A stretch of 34,812 bases of DNA, taken from the NCBI RefSeq assembly GCF_018614075.1, contig NZ_JAGGOZ010000018.1:1-34812 (forward strand). Direction: 5' to 3'. This DNA is from Streptomyces sp. ISL-94. Lineage in GTDB: Bacteria; Actinomycetota; Actinomycetes; Streptomycetales; Streptomycetaceae. The position numbers and the translations under genes are program-made. A model generated the notes under the pieces. It saw nothing but the letters and a program-made list of their open reading frames with translations, was not told the DNA's origin and ran no database searches. This document shows positions 23,676 to 31,743 of the stretch, one piece after another; the first letter of the stretch is position 1, and each line of letters starts with the position of its first letter.

Positions 23676-24656
23676 ATGGAGATACTGGTGTTGGGCGGAA
23701 CGGCATGGGTGGGGCGCGAGCTGTCTCGGCAGGCCCTGGGGCGCGGCCATCGGGTGACGTGCCTGGCGCGCGGCGAAAGCGGACAAGTGACCGACGGAGC
23801 ACGGCTGGTGGCCGCAGACCGGCGCGATCCCTCGGCGTACAAACCCCTCCTCGACCGGGCGTGGGACGCGGTCTTCGAGCTGTCCTGGCAGCCGGGCTTC
23901 GTCCGTGAGGCGCTTACTGAGCTCGGCGGCAGGGCCCGCCACTGGACCTACGTGTCCTCCGTCAGCGCCTACGCCACCAACGGCACCCTGGACGCCGACG
24001 AGTCCACGGCCCTCCTTCCCCCGACCGACCGGAGCGAGACCGACCGCTCGCTGTACGGCGAGTCCAAGGTCGCCTGCGAGCAGGCGTCGACGGCCGCCGT
24101 GGGCGACCGCCTCCTCATCGCCCGCGCCGGACTCATCGGCGGCCCGGGCGATCACAGCGGTCGCTCCGGCTACTGGGTGGCCCGCGCCGCACGCGATCCC
24201 CGAGGTCCCCTGCTGGTTCCCGACGCACCGGCGCTGCCCACGCAGGCGGTCGACGTGCGGGACCTGGCCGGCTGGCTGCTCGAAGCCGCGGAGGCCGGGA
24301 CCACCGGCACCTACGACGCCGTCGGGCCCGTCGTTCCGTTCGCCGAGTGGATCGACCAGTCCCGCGCCGTCGGCGGGCACACCGGCCCGGTGGTCACCGC
24401 CGATTCGGCCTGGCTGCTCGCGCAGGACGTGGCCGAGTACATGGGGGAGGAGTCACTGCCGATGTGGCTGGTCGATCCGGGTTGGACCGGCTCCCGCACC
24501 GGGGCCGCCGCGCGCGCCACGGGACTGCGGCACCGGCCCCGGGCGGAGCTGCTGGCCGACACGCTTGGCTGGGAACGCGAGCAGGGCCTGGACCGGCCCC
24601 GGCGGGCGGGCCTCAGCGCCCGGCGCGAGCGCGAGCTGCTCGACGCCCTCGGCTGA
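23676..24656 (+). CDS. NAD-dependent epimerase/reductase-like protein
   Basis: A 326-residue extended-SDR-like protein. The N-terminal Rossmann motif is [13 protein letters not shown] (GxxxxVG). A catalytic-type Tyr-Lys pair is seen in SLYGESK (YxxxK), preceded by YVSSVSAYA with the helper Ser. The middle contains [20 protein letters not shown], typical of this Streptomyces branch annotated as NAD-dependent epimerases. The substrate is unknown; a nucleotide sugar is not implied. ATG 23676 is chosen because it begins right at the first beta strand; an in-frame TTG at 23664 adds only four residues. A GC-rich hairpin follows the stop. Confidence 0.82.
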   Translation: MEILVLGGTAWVGRELSRQALGRGHRVTCLARGESGQVTDGARLVAADRRDPSAYKPLLDRAWDAVFELSWQPGFVREALTELGGRARHWTYVSSVSAYATNGTLDADESTALLPPTDRSETDRSLYGESKVACEQASTAAVGDRLLIARAGLIGGPGDHSGRSGYWVARAARDPRGPLLVPDAPALPTQAVDVRDLAGWLLEAAEAGTTGTYDAVGPVVPFAEWIDQSRAVGGHTGPVVTADSAWLLAQDVAEYMGEESLPMWLVDPGWTGSRTGAAARATGLRHRPRAELLADTLGWEREQGLDRPRRAGLSARRERELLDALG

Positions 24657-24658
24657 TC

Positions 24659-24688
24659 CCGCGGCCCTGCGGTCCCGCAGGCCCGCGG
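24659..24688 (+). terminator. Hairpin after the epimerase-like gene
   Basis: CCGCGG (24659-24664) pairs with 24683-24688 and CCTGCG (24666-24671) pairs with CGCAGG (24676-24681), with one C-C mismatch and a 4-base loop. It lies 3 bp after the stop and 17 bp before the next start, so it may also shape the leader of the RCK gene. Confidence 0.5.
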
Positions 24689-24704
24689 CCCGGCAAGGCA
24701 TCCT

Positions 24705-26918
24705 GTGCAGGTGCAGTCGAACCTTTCGCGGAACCAACTCCCCGACGCCACCGGCCGGATGGTCGTATGCGGCGACGACGGTCTGTCCCGTCGGCTCGCG
24801 GCCGAACTCCGCGACGTGTACGAGGAGCGCGTGACGCTCGTGGTGCCCGCCGCCCGGACCTCGCAGCCGGCACTCGGGCAGCGGGGAACCGGCCGCGGGC
24901 TCGGGCTGTTCGGCCGGGTGCCGACGGCCCGGACCCGGGCAACGGCCGCGGGGCGGCCGCCCGCGACCGAACTGCGGGTACTGGAGGCGGCCGAGCCGGA
25001 CGAGGAGGTGCTGGCCGCGGCCGGGGTGGCCGGGGCCGCCGCGCTGGCACTCGTCTACGAGGACGATGACACCAACATCAGGGCCGCCCTTGTGGCCCGG
25101 CGGCTCAACCCGAGGCTGCGGCTGGTGATCCGGCTCTACAACCGCAAGCTCGGCCAGCACCTGGAGGAGCTGCTGGACCAGGCGGCGATCGTCGCCGAGC
25201 CGGAACTCGACCGGCGCGAGCTCGACTCCTCGACCACGGTGCTCTCGGACGCCGACACGGCGGCGCCCGCACTGGCCGCCAGCGCGATCGCCGGAACGAG
25301 CAAGGTGGTCCAGGCCGACGGGCTGCTGCTGCGCGCGGTGGAGCGTACGCCACCGGGACGGGGCGAGGTGGCCGATCCGGGCCTGTGCACGCTCGCTCTG
25401 CTGTCGGCCACGGCCAGCGACCCCGCGGGCAGCGAGAGTTCAGTTCTCGGAGGCGAACGCGGCCTCCAACTCCTCCCCGACGCTCCCGCCGTGGCCGCCG
25501 CGACCGGGCGGGGCATCGTGGCCCTGGAGGCGATCACCCATGTCGGGCCGGGACAGCCGGCGGCGCAGCGAGCGGCACGGTTCAACACGGCCTCCCTGCC
25601 TGTGGGCTATCTGTTCTCGCGCCGGCTGCGCTGGTCGCTGGCCGGCATCGTGCTGGCCGTGACCGCACTGGCCGTGGCGTCCTCGGTGATCACGGGCGAC
25701 CACCTGCTGCACGCGGCCTACATCACCCTGCTGGACATCTTCGCGATCAACGACCCGGCCCTGGGGCAGCCCCCTGAGCGCAAGACGCTCCAGATCCTGG
25801 CCGGATTCGTCGGCCTGCTCCTCCTGCCGGTCCTCGTGGCCGCCGCACTGGAGGCGTTCGGCGCCTTCCGGACGGCCAGCGTCCTGCGCCGCCCGTCCCG
25901 CGCCCAGTCAGGGCACGTCGTGCTGCTCGGACTGGGCAAGATCGGGGCACGGGTCCTGGCGCGGCTTCGGGAGCTGGACATTCCAGTGGTCTGCGTGGAG
26001 TCGGACCCGCAGGCCCGCGGCCTGGCACTCGCCCGGAACCTGCGCGTCCCCGTGGTCCTCGGCGACGTCACCGAGGAAGGCGTGCTGGAGGCCGCCCGCG
26101 TCCGCCGGGCGCACTCGCTCCTCGCCCTCACCAGCTCCGACACCACCAACCTGGAAGCCGCCCTGTACGCCCGCACGGTCAAGCCCCAACTGCGGGTGGT
26201 GATGCGCCTGTTCGAGGACGACTTCGCGACCGCCGTGTACCGCACCCTGCGCGCGGCACACCCCGCCGCCCCCGCGTTCGCGGGGGCGATGATGGGCCGG
26301 CAGATCCTCGGAGCCATACCGGTGGAGCGCCGCGTCCTGCTCTTCGCCGCCGTCGAGGTGGCCGGCCATCCGCAGCTGGAGGGGAGAACCATCGCCGAGT
26401 CCTTCCGCCCGGGGGCCTGGCGGGTGATCGCCCTCGACACGGACTCCCCCGAGGAGCGCCGCCCCGACCTGTCCACCGCCCACACCGAGGATCCGGCCCG
26501 GCGGCCCGGGCTGGTGTGGCAGCTGGACCCCGACTACGTCCTGAAGGCCGAGGACCGCGTCGTGCTGGCGGCGACCCGGCTGGGCGTCGCCGAGATCCTC
26601 GGCCGCAGGGTGGCCCACATCCGGGGCCGTAAGCGCAGCCGCCTCCATATTCGTGCGTGTGTTCGGTTTGCGGGGGTAGAGTGGTGCCATGCACGCAGTC
26701 CAAGGAGCCCTGGGAGCGCTAGGCCTCCAAGGGTCGCTCTTCGACCAGGACGACGAGATCCGGCTCGGCCCGCTCGCCGGAATCCGGCGCACGGAGCTCG
26801 GCGCGGGAGCCTGGGTGGACCACCTGCCCGGCTGGCTGAGCGGCGCCGACACGCTCTTCGAGCGGCTCGCCGCCGACGTGCCCTGGCGCGCCGAGCGGCG
26901 GCAGATGTACGAGCGTGA
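24705..26918 (+). CDS. Two-RCK (TrkA-N) membrane protein, CASTOR/ion-channel-like
   Basis: The frame encodes 737 residues. An N-terminal RCK/Rossmann region (about 18-200) is followed by a loop, then a two-helix membrane module (about 300-395: WSLAGIVLAVTALAVASSVI, a pore-like HAAYITLLDIFAINDPA, then TLQILAGFVGLLLLPVLVAA), and a second RCK domain (about 400-640) opening VVLLGLGKIGARVLARL with VCVESDP and GDVTEEGVLEAARV. The pore loop lacks a TVGYG filter, so ordinary K+ selectivity is unlikely. Homologous architecture ends near codon 645; beyond that the frame runs Arg-rich to 26918, overlapping the AlkB gene by 230 bp, suggesting a lost stop or small frameshift. GTG 24705 has an AAGG site. 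Confidence 0.75.
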   Translation: MQVQSNLSRNQLPDATGRMVVCGDDGLSRRLAAELRDVYEERVTLVVPAARTSQPALGQRGTGRGLGLFGRVPTARTRATAAGRPPATELRVLEAAEPDEEVLAAAGVAGAAALALVYEDDDTNIRAALVARRLNPRLRLVIRLYNRKLGQHLEELLDQAAIVAEPELDRRELDSSTTVLSDADTAAPALAASAIAGTSKVVQADGLLLRAVERTPPGRGEVADPGLCTLALLSATASDPAGSESSVLGGERGLQLLPDAPAVAAATGRGIVALEAITHVGPGQPAAQRAARFNTASLPVGYLFSRRLRWSLAGIVLAVTALAVASSVITGDHLLHAAYITLLDIFAINDPALGQPPERKTLQILAGFVGLLLLPVLVAAALEAFGAFRTASVLRRPSRAQSGHVVLLGLGKIGARVLARLRELDIPVVCVESDPQARGLALARNLRVPVVLGDVTEEGVLEAARVRRAHSLLALTSSDTTNLEAALYARTVKPQLRVVMRLFEDDFATAVYRTLRAAHPAAPAFAGAMMGRQILGAIPVERRVLLFAAVEVAGHPQLEGRTIAESFRPGAWRVIALDTDSPEERRPDLSTAHTEDPARRPGLVWQLDPDYVLKAEDRVVLAATRLGVAEILGRRVAHIRGRKRSRLHIRACVRFAGVEWCHARSPRSPGSARPPRVALRPGRRDPARPARRNPAHGARRGSLGGPPARLAERRRHALRAARRRRALARRAAADVRA
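26677..26688 (+). promoter_or_regulatory. -10 box and probable leaderless start for the AlkB-like gene
   Basis: TAGAGT (26677-26682) lies six bases from the ATG with no ribosome site, the same geometry as at the S4 gene. A GTTCG half-site (26661-26665) resembles half of an actinobacterial SOS box, but the other half is poor. Confidence 0.4.
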
Positions 26919-27342
26919 GGTCGAGGTGCCCCGGCTGCTCGCCTTCTACGGAGAAGGCGAGGGGCTGCCGCACCCTGCCCTCACCGAGGCCCGCGAGGTC
27001 CTCACCCGCCATTACGCCCCCGAGCTCGGCGAGCCGTTCGTCACCGCGGGGCTCTGCCTCTACCGCGACGGCCGCGACAGCGTGGCCTGGCACGGCGACC
27101 GGACCGGCCGCTCCTCCAGCGAGGACACCATGGTCGCGATCGTCTCCGTCGGCGATCCCCGCGACCTCGCCTTCCGCCCCCGCGACGGGGGCGCCACCCT
27201 GCTGCGGCTGCCCTTGGGCCACGGGGACCTGGTCGTCATGGGCGGCTCCTGCCAGCGGACCATGGAGCACGCAGTGCCGAAGTCGGCTCGGGCTGTCGGC
27301 CCCCGCATCAGCGTCCAGTTCCGGCCCCGGGGAGTCCTCTGA
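26689..27342 (+). CDS. AlkB-like 2-oxoglutarate/Fe(II) dioxygenase
   Basis: A 217-residue protein of the AlkB superfamily, which removes alkyl groups from nucleic-acid bases by oxidation. The Fe(II) ligands are the HxD pair in AWHGDRTG (His135, Asp137) and the distal His in MEHAVPK (about His194); the 2-oxoglutarate-binding Arg pair is in RISVQFR near the C-terminus. The nucleotide-lid part contains YEREVEVPRLLAFYGEGEGLPHP, close to the Streptomyces AlkB2/3-like group. ATG 26689 fits the family start and a leaderless promoter. Its 5' 230 bp overlap the run-on frame of the RCK gene. It is convergent with the YkvA gene, only 8 bp apart. Confidence 0.92.
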   Translation: MHAVQGALGALGLQGSLFDQDDEIRLGPLAGIRRTELGAGAWVDHLPGWLSGADTLFERLAADVPWRAERRQMYEREVEVPRLLAFYGEGEGLPHPALTEAREVLTRHYAPELGEPFVTAGLCLYRDGRDSVAWHGDRTGRSSSEDTMVAIVSVGDPRDLAFRPRDGGATLLRLPLGHGDLVVMGGSCQRTMEHAVPKSARAVGPRISVQFRPRGVL

Positions 27343-27350
27343 CCGCCTGC

Positions 27351-27644
27351 TCAAGAGGCGGCAGAGTCCTTGGAGCCGGGCAGCCGGGCCGCCGCCGCAT
27401 GGAGGGAGCGCAGGGCCAGCAGCAGGATGCCGATGTCGTCCAGGTAGACCGGATCCGGAATCAGGTCCACTGGCGAGATGGTGTAGAGCACGGCGACCCA
27501 GAACAGGGCCTTGTCGCGCAGCGGGATCCCGGCGTCGAGCAGCAGGCGCCGCGCCTTGAAGACCCGTACGAGCAGCACGGCCGCGTAGAGCGCGAGTCCG
27601 GCCGCGATGACCGCGGCCAGCGTGAGCCAGACCTTTCCGTTCAT
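27351..27644 (-). CDS. YkvA/DUF1232 family membrane protein
   Basis: A 97-residue protein. An N-terminal helix (VWLTLAAVIAAGLALYAAVLLVRVF) anchors it. The DUF1232 signature YTISPVDLIPDPVYLDDIGILLLALR follows a short amphipathic loop (split here as YTISPVDLIPD and PVYLDDIG). Function of the family is unknown; it is widespread and usually solitary. ATG 27644 is clear. It lies 43 bp downstream of the MarR gene on the same strand and could be co-transcribed. Confidence 0.88.
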   Translation of the reverse strand: MNGKVWLTLAAVIAAGLALYAAVLLVRVFKARRLLLDAGIPLRDKALFWVAVLYTISPVDLIPDPVYLDDIGILLLALRSLHAAAARLPGSKDSAAS

Positions 27645-27687
27645 TGCGGCCGTATACCCGGATCGGGCGCCCGCGTACCGCGGCCGC

Positions 27688-28152
27688 TCAGGCGCCCTGC
27701 GCGCGCAGCCGCCGGCCCACCTCGCCCAGTCCGTCGGCGAGCGCGTCGAGCTGCTCGGGGGTGAGCACGTCGACGAGGATCTCGCGGACCGTGGCCACGT
27801 GCCCCGGCGCCGCCTCGTCCAGGCGGGCGCTGCCCGCCTCCGTGAGGACGGCGAAGACGCCGCGCACGTCGGAGGGGCAGCTGCGGCGGCGGACCAGCCC
27901 GGCCTTCTCCATCTGTGTGATCTGGTAGGTCAGCCCGCTCTTGGAGTTGATCAGGCCATTGGCGAGTTCGGTCATGCGCAGTTCGCGCCCGGGGGCCGCG
28001 GCGAGGCGCACGAGGATCTCGTACTGCGGGTGGGAGAGTCCTGAGTCGTCCTTCAACTGCTGGTCGAGACGGCGGTTCACCAGAGCCGACGCGGCCAGGA
28101 ATCCGCTCCAGGCCCGCATTTCGCGTTCGTCCAGCCATCTCGTTTCAGCCAT
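27688..28152 (-). CDS. MarR-family transcriptional regulator
   Basis: A 154-residue dimeric winged-helix regulator. Dimerisation helix at the N-terminus (WSGFLAASALVNRRLDQQLKDDSGLSHPQYEILVRL; motif given in pieces: LDQQLKDDSGLS, PQYEILVRLA), HTH ELRMTELANGLINSKSGLTYQITQ centred on residues 60-85, then wing VRRRSCPSDVRGVFAVLTEAG. The protein has few Cys, so oxidation sensing is less likely than ligand sensing. ATG 28152 is chosen, with MYAGP upstream discounted. It is divergent from the doxX gene, with two identical TTCGAATTTGAA sites in the 121-bp gap; it probably represses both itself and doxX. Confidence 0.9.
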   Translation of the reverse strand: MAETRWLDEREMRAWSGFLAASALVNRRLDQQLKDDSGLSHPQYEILVRLAAAPGRELRMTELANGLINSKSGLTYQITQMEKAGLVRRRSCPSDVRGVFAVLTEAGSARLDEAAPGHVATVREILVDVLTPEQLDALADGLGEVGRRLRAQGA

Positions 28153-28173
28153 GGGCCCAGCGTACACGGGTTG

Positions 28174-28185
28174 TTCGAATTTGAA
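28174..28185. promoter_or_regulatory. Probable MarR operator 1
   Basis: TTCGAATTTGAA, an inverted repeat with TTC(G/A)AA arms, placed 22 bp upstream of the marR start. It is repeated exactly at 28213-28224. Confidence 0.7.
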
Positions 28186-28211
28186 TCACTGGTTAGGGTC
28201 GGTGACTGGCG

Positions 28212-28225
28212 GTTCGAATTTGAAC
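28212..28225. promoter_or_regulatory. Probable MarR operator 2
   Basis: GTTCGAATTTGAAC, the second copy of the same core with one more paired base each side, 39 bp centre-to-centre from operator 1 (close to four helical turns) and 48 bp upstream of doxX. Confidence 0.7.
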
Positions 28226-28273
28226 AACTCCGTCCCCGCTCCTCGGGCCGCCCGACCGGAAGGAACCCCCACG

Positions 28274-28846
28274 ATGACCACCCCCTCCGTCACCTCGGCG
28301 AACACGCACCCGGACGCGCAGACGCGGACGGCGGCGACCGCGCAGGACCTCGCCCTGTCCGCCCCGGGCCACGACGCCGGCCTGCTGCTCCTGCGCCTCG
28401 TCCTCGGCCTGACCATGGCCGCGCACGGCTCCCAGAAGCTCTTCGGCTGGTTCGGGGGCGGCGGTATCAGCGGCACCGGCCGGTTCTTCACCGCCAGCGG
28501 CTACCCGGCCGGCGACGCCATGGCCGTCCTCGCCGGTCTGACCGAGACCCTGGGCGGCCTCGGCCTCGCCGTCGGCCTGCTCACCCCGCTCGCCGGCGCC
28601 GCCGTCGTCGGCACCCTCATCAACGCGATCGCCGTCCACGGCGCGGGATCCTTCTTCGCCCCCGAGGGCATCGAGTACGAACTGCTGCTGACCGCGGGCG
28701 CCGCGGCCCTCGCCCTCACCGGCCCCGGCCGCTACGCCGTCGACCGCTTCCTGCCCGTGCTCCGCAGCCACCGCCTGGCCCACGGCGCCCTCGCCGTCGC
28801 CCTCGGCGTCGTCCTCGCCGGCGTGCTGCTCCTCGTACGCAGCTGA
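28274..28846 (+). CDS. DoxX-family membrane protein
   Basis: A 190-residue inner-membrane protein with four helices. DoxX signatures: LLLLRLVLGLTMAAHGSQKLFGWFGG in helix 1 and its loop, GYPAGDAMAVLAGLTETLGGLGLAVGLLTPL, and a final PGRYAVDRF motif. The family is related to thiosulfate:quinone oxidoreductase small subunits; in actinobacteria some members act with superoxide dismutase or thiol systems, but the specific role here is unknown. The first 30 residues are an extra Thr/Ala-rich tail. It is divergent from a MarR gene sharing twin operators, suggesting induction by an organic ligand or by redox or solvent stress. A hairpin follows the gene. Confidence 0.88.
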   Translation: MTTPSVTSANTHPDAQTRTAATAQDLALSAPGHDAGLLLLRLVLGLTMAAHGSQKLFGWFGGGGISGTGRFFTASGYPAGDAMAVLAGLTETLGGLGLAVGLLTPLAGAAVVGTLINAIAVHGAGSFFAPEGIEYELLLTAGAAALALTGPGRYAVDRFLPVLRSHRLAHGALAVALGVVLAGVLLLVRS

Positions 28847-28858
28847 CGCGCGCGCGGG

Positions 28859-28890
28859 TGTCCGGGGCCTGACCTGATTGGCCCCGGACA
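28859..28890 (+). terminator. Hairpin after doxX
   Basis: An 11-bp perfect stem, TGTCCGGGGCC (28859-28869) against GGCCCCGGACA (28880-28890), with a 10-base loop. It separates doxX from the GH15 gene, which starts 20 bp later. Confidence 0.75.
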
Positions 28891-28910
28891 TTCCCGGGAA
28901 GAGCGATCAA

Positions 28911-30704
28911 ATGACACAACCCATCGAAGACTACGCACTCATCGGCGACCTCATGACCAGTGCGCTCGTCGGCCGTGACGGGTCCATCGACTGGCTGTGC
29001 CTGCCGCGCTTCGACTCGGCGGCCTGCTTCGCCAGACTCCTCGGCGACGAGGAGAACGGCCACTGGCGCATCGCCCCCGTCGGCGCCGCCGACGGCGAAC
29101 AGTGCACCCGCAGGGCCTACGTAGACGGCTCGCTGATCCTGGAGTCCTACTGGGAGACCGACACCGGCACCGTCAAGGTCACCGACTTCATGCCGCAGCG
29201 CGACGTCGCCCCCGACGTGGTCCGCATCGTCGAGGGCGTCTCCGGCAGGGTCAGGATGAGCAGCACCCTGCGACTGCGCTTCGACTACGGCCACATCGTC
29301 CCCTGGGTCCGCCGCATCGACGGCCACCGCGTCGCCATCGCCGGACCCGACTCCGCCTGGTTCCGCAGCGAACCCCCGGTCCGCACCTGGGGCGAGGACA
29401 ACAGCACCCGCTCCCAGTTCCCGGTCACCGCCGGCCGGCGCGTCGCCTTCGTACTCACCTGGCACCCCTCGCACGAGCCGCGCCCCGAGCCGATCGACCC
29501 CTTCGCGGCACTGGAGCAGAGCCTCGCCGGCTGGCGGGAATGGACCGCCCAGTGCCGCTACGAGGGCCCCTACCGGGAGGCCGTGACCCGCTCCCTCATC
29601 ACCCTCAAGGCCCTCACCTACGCCCCGACCGGCGGCATCGCCGCCGCGGCCACCACCTCCCTCCCCGAGGAGATCGGCGGCGTCCGCAACTGGGACTACC
29701 GCTACTGCTGGCTGCGCGACTCCACCCTGACCCTCGGCTCCCTCCTCGCCACCGGCTTCCTCGACGAGGCCCTCGCCTGGCGCGCCTGGCTGCTGCGCGC
29801 CGTCGCCGGCGACCCCGCCGACCTCCAGATCATGTACGGCATCGCGGGCGAGCGGCGGATCCCCGAGGTCGAGCTGCCCTGGCTGCGCGGCTACGCCTCC
29901 TCCGCCCCCGTGCGCGTCGGCAACGCCGCGGTCAACCAGCTCCAGCTCGACGTGTACGGAGAGGTCCTCGACTCCCTCCACCTGGCGCGCGCCGCGGGAA
30001 TCCCCTCCGAACACCACGCCTGGCGGATCCAGCTCGCACTGCTCGACTTCCTGGAGCAGAACTGGCAACGGCCCGACGAAGGGCTGTGGGAGGTACGCGG
30101 CCCGCGCCGCCACTTCGTGCACTCCAAGGTGATGGCCTGGGTCGCCGCCGACCGGGCCGTGCGCACCCTGGAGCACGACCCTTCGATGCCCGGGGACGTC
30201 GAGCGGTGGCGCGCCATGAGGGACGAGGTGCACCGCGACGTGTGCGAGAAGGGCTACGACCCCGAGCGGGGCACCTTCACCCAGTACTACGGCTCCCGCG
30301 AACTCGACGCGGCGACCCTGCTCATCCCCAGGGTCGGCTTCCTGCCCCCCGACGACCCGCGCGTCATCGGCACCGTCGACGCGGTCCGGGAGGAGCTGGG
30401 CCAGAGCGGCCTCGTCCGCCGCTACACCACCGAAGGGCCCTCCGTCGACGGACTGCCCGGCGACGAAGGAGCCTTCCTGGCCTGCTCGTTCTGGCTGGCC
30501 GACGCGCTCTACCTCACGGGCCGGCCCAAGGAGGCCCGTGCCCTCTTCGAGCGGCTGCTCGCCGTACGCAACGACGTGGGGCTGCTCGCCGAGGAGTACG
30601 ACCCCGTCGCCGGACGCCAACTCGGCAACTTCCCGCAGGCCTTCAGCCACATCGGCCTGGTCAACACCGCGCTCACCCTGGCCCGGGAGGAGGCGGGGGA
30701 CTGA
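28911..30704 (+). CDS. Glycoside hydrolase family 15 (trehalase/glucoamylase-like)
   Basis: A 597-residue cytoplasmic enzyme. The N-terminal beta-sandwich domain opens IEDYALIGDLMTSALVGRDGSIDWLCLPRFDS, the hallmark of bacterial GH15 proteins (given as EDYALIGDL and GSIDWLCLPRFDS). The (alpha/alpha)6 barrel carries RNWDYRYCWLRDS, the acid segment GLWEVRGPRRHFVHSKVM and the catalytic-base region GDEGAFLACSFW. Mycobacterial relatives with this layout are trehalases; others are glucoamylases or dextranases, so the substrate is an alpha-glucoside, most likely trehalose. ATG 28911 has a GGGAAG site about 10 bases upstream. It has no signal peptide, in keeping with intracellular sugar use. It is transcribed alone. 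Confidence 0.9.
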   Translation: MTQPIEDYALIGDLMTSALVGRDGSIDWLCLPRFDSAACFARLLGDEENGHWRIAPVGAADGEQCTRRAYVDGSLILESYWETDTGTVKVTDFMPQRDVAPDVVRIVEGVSGRVRMSSTLRLRFDYGHIVPWVRRIDGHRVAIAGPDSAWFRSEPPVRTWGEDNSTRSQFPVTAGRRVAFVLTWHPSHEPRPEPIDPFAALEQSLAGWREWTAQCRYEGPYREAVTRSLITLKALTYAPTGGIAAAATTSLPEEIGGVRNWDYRYCWLRDSTLTLGSLLATGFLDEALAWRAWLLRAVAGDPADLQIMYGIAGERRIPEVELPWLRGYASSAPVRVGNAAVNQLQLDVYGEVLDSLHLARAAGIPSEHHAWRIQLALLDFLEQNWQRPDEGLWEVRGPRRHFVHSKVMAWVAADRAVRTLEHDPSMPGDVERWRAMRDEVHRDVCEKGYDPERGTFTQYYGSRELDAATLLIPRVGFLPPDDPRVIGTVDAVREELGQSGLVRRYTTEGPSVDGLPGDEGAFLACSFWLADALYLTGRPKEARALFERLLAVRNDVGLLAEEYDPVAGRQLGNFPQAFSHIGLVNTALTLAREEAGD

Positions 30705-30724
30705 GGGGAGCCACCGGGCGCGGG

Positions 30725-31567
30725 TCAGGCCCGTACGCCGGCCTTCCGGTCCTCCTCGCGGCGGCGAAGCAGGTCGCCGGTGGCCGCGTCGGCCGGGAGG
30801 AAGGCCTCCAGGTGCAGCTCGGCCAGCGTGACGTCCACGGCCGTGGCGAAGGAGGTCAGGGTGGTCAGCAGCCGCAGCTCGCTTCCGCCCGCACCGCGCA
30901 GCCGCAGCGGCACGGCGAAGCCGAGGTGGTCCGGACCGGGCGGCGCCTCCGCCGGCAGGTAGCTCCGCAACTCCGCTATCAGACCGTCCAGTTCGGGATC
31001 CGGATGGGCCTGCGCCCGACCCCGCAGGTTCTCCACGATGTGCCGCCCCCACGCCGCCAGGTTCAGCACGCGCGGCGCCATGCCCTCAGGGTGCAGCGCG
31101 AGCCGCAGCACGTTCACCGGCGGGGCGAGCAGGTGCGCGGCCGCGCCCTCGGTGAGCACCCCGAACGCCTCGTTGGCCAGGACCAGTTCACCGCGCGCCC
31201 CGGCGACCACCGCCGGGTAGGGCAGGTGGCCGGTCAGGATGGTCCGCAGGGCCGTCATGGCCGGCTCCAGGGCGGCCCCGTCCCGCGGCGACTCGGCGTA
31301 GGCGGGCGCGTAACCGGCGGCAAGCAGCAGGGAGTTGCGCTCCCGCAGGGTGAGCCCCAGGGATTCGGCCAGCCGCACCACCATCGCCCGCCCCGGCCTC
31401 GACCGGCCGCTCTCCATGAAGCTGAGGTGGCGCTGCGTGGTGCCGGCGAGCGTGGCCAGTTCGAGCTGGCTCATCCGGCCCAGCGCCCGCCGCCGGCGCA
31501 CTTCGAGGGAGAAGGGCGAGGGCTCGGCGGGGGTGGGGACGGGGGCGGTGCCGGTGGTGGTGGCCAT
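30725..31567 (-). CDS. XRE-family regulator with MmyB-like ligand-binding domain
   Basis: A 280-residue regulator. The N-terminal HTH is RMSQLELATLAGTTQRHLSFMESGRSRPGRAMVVRLAESLGL (key pieces QLELATLAGT and HLSFMESGRSRP). The remainder (about 100-260) is the MmyB-like PAS-type ligand-binding fold, with LPYPAVVAGARGELVLANEAF and LRLALHPEGMAPRVLNLAAW, which in MmyB-like crystal structures holds a fatty-acid-like ligand. The ATG at 31567 follows an AAAGG site. It is divergent from a zinc-type alcohol dehydrogenase gene, the usual arrangement in which the regulator controls that neighbour. A 10-base-arm inverted repeat lies between them. Confidence 0.9.
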   Translation of the reverse strand: MATTTGTAPVPTPAEPSPFSLEVRRRRALGRMSQLELATLAGTTQRHLSFMESGRSRPGRAMVVRLAESLGLTLRERNSLLLAAGYAPAYAESPRDGAALEPAMTALRTILTGHLPYPAVVAGARGELVLANEAFGVLTEGAAAHLLAPPVNVLRLALHPEGMAPRVLNLAAWGRHIVENLRGRAQAHPDPELDGLIAELRSYLPAEAPPGPDHLGFAVPLRLRGAGGSELRLLTTLTSFATAVDVTLAELHLEAFLPADAATGDLLRRREEDRKAGVRA

Positions 31568-31599
31568 GGATACCTTTCTAGCTGCTGCCCGGCGGACCC

Positions 31600-31623
31600 G
31601 GCGATTCCCGGAAGGGAATTGCC
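31600..31623. promoter_or_regulatory. Inverted repeat between XRE/MmyB regulator and dehydrogenase
   Basis: GGCGATTCCC (31600-31609) and GGGAATTGCC (31614-31623) pair at 9 of 10 positions across GGAA. It lies 33 bp before the regulator and 74 bp before the dehydrogenase ATG at 31697, so it is a likely operator for both. Confidence 0.55.
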
Positions 31624-31743
31624 GCGCATATCCCCGGCCGCGCAGCATCGGCAGCCAGAAGGACCACGGAGAGACGGAACCGCCCTGGAGGCCGGGATGC
31701 GTGTGCGTACCACCTGGAAGCATTCGGCGACATCGACGGGATC

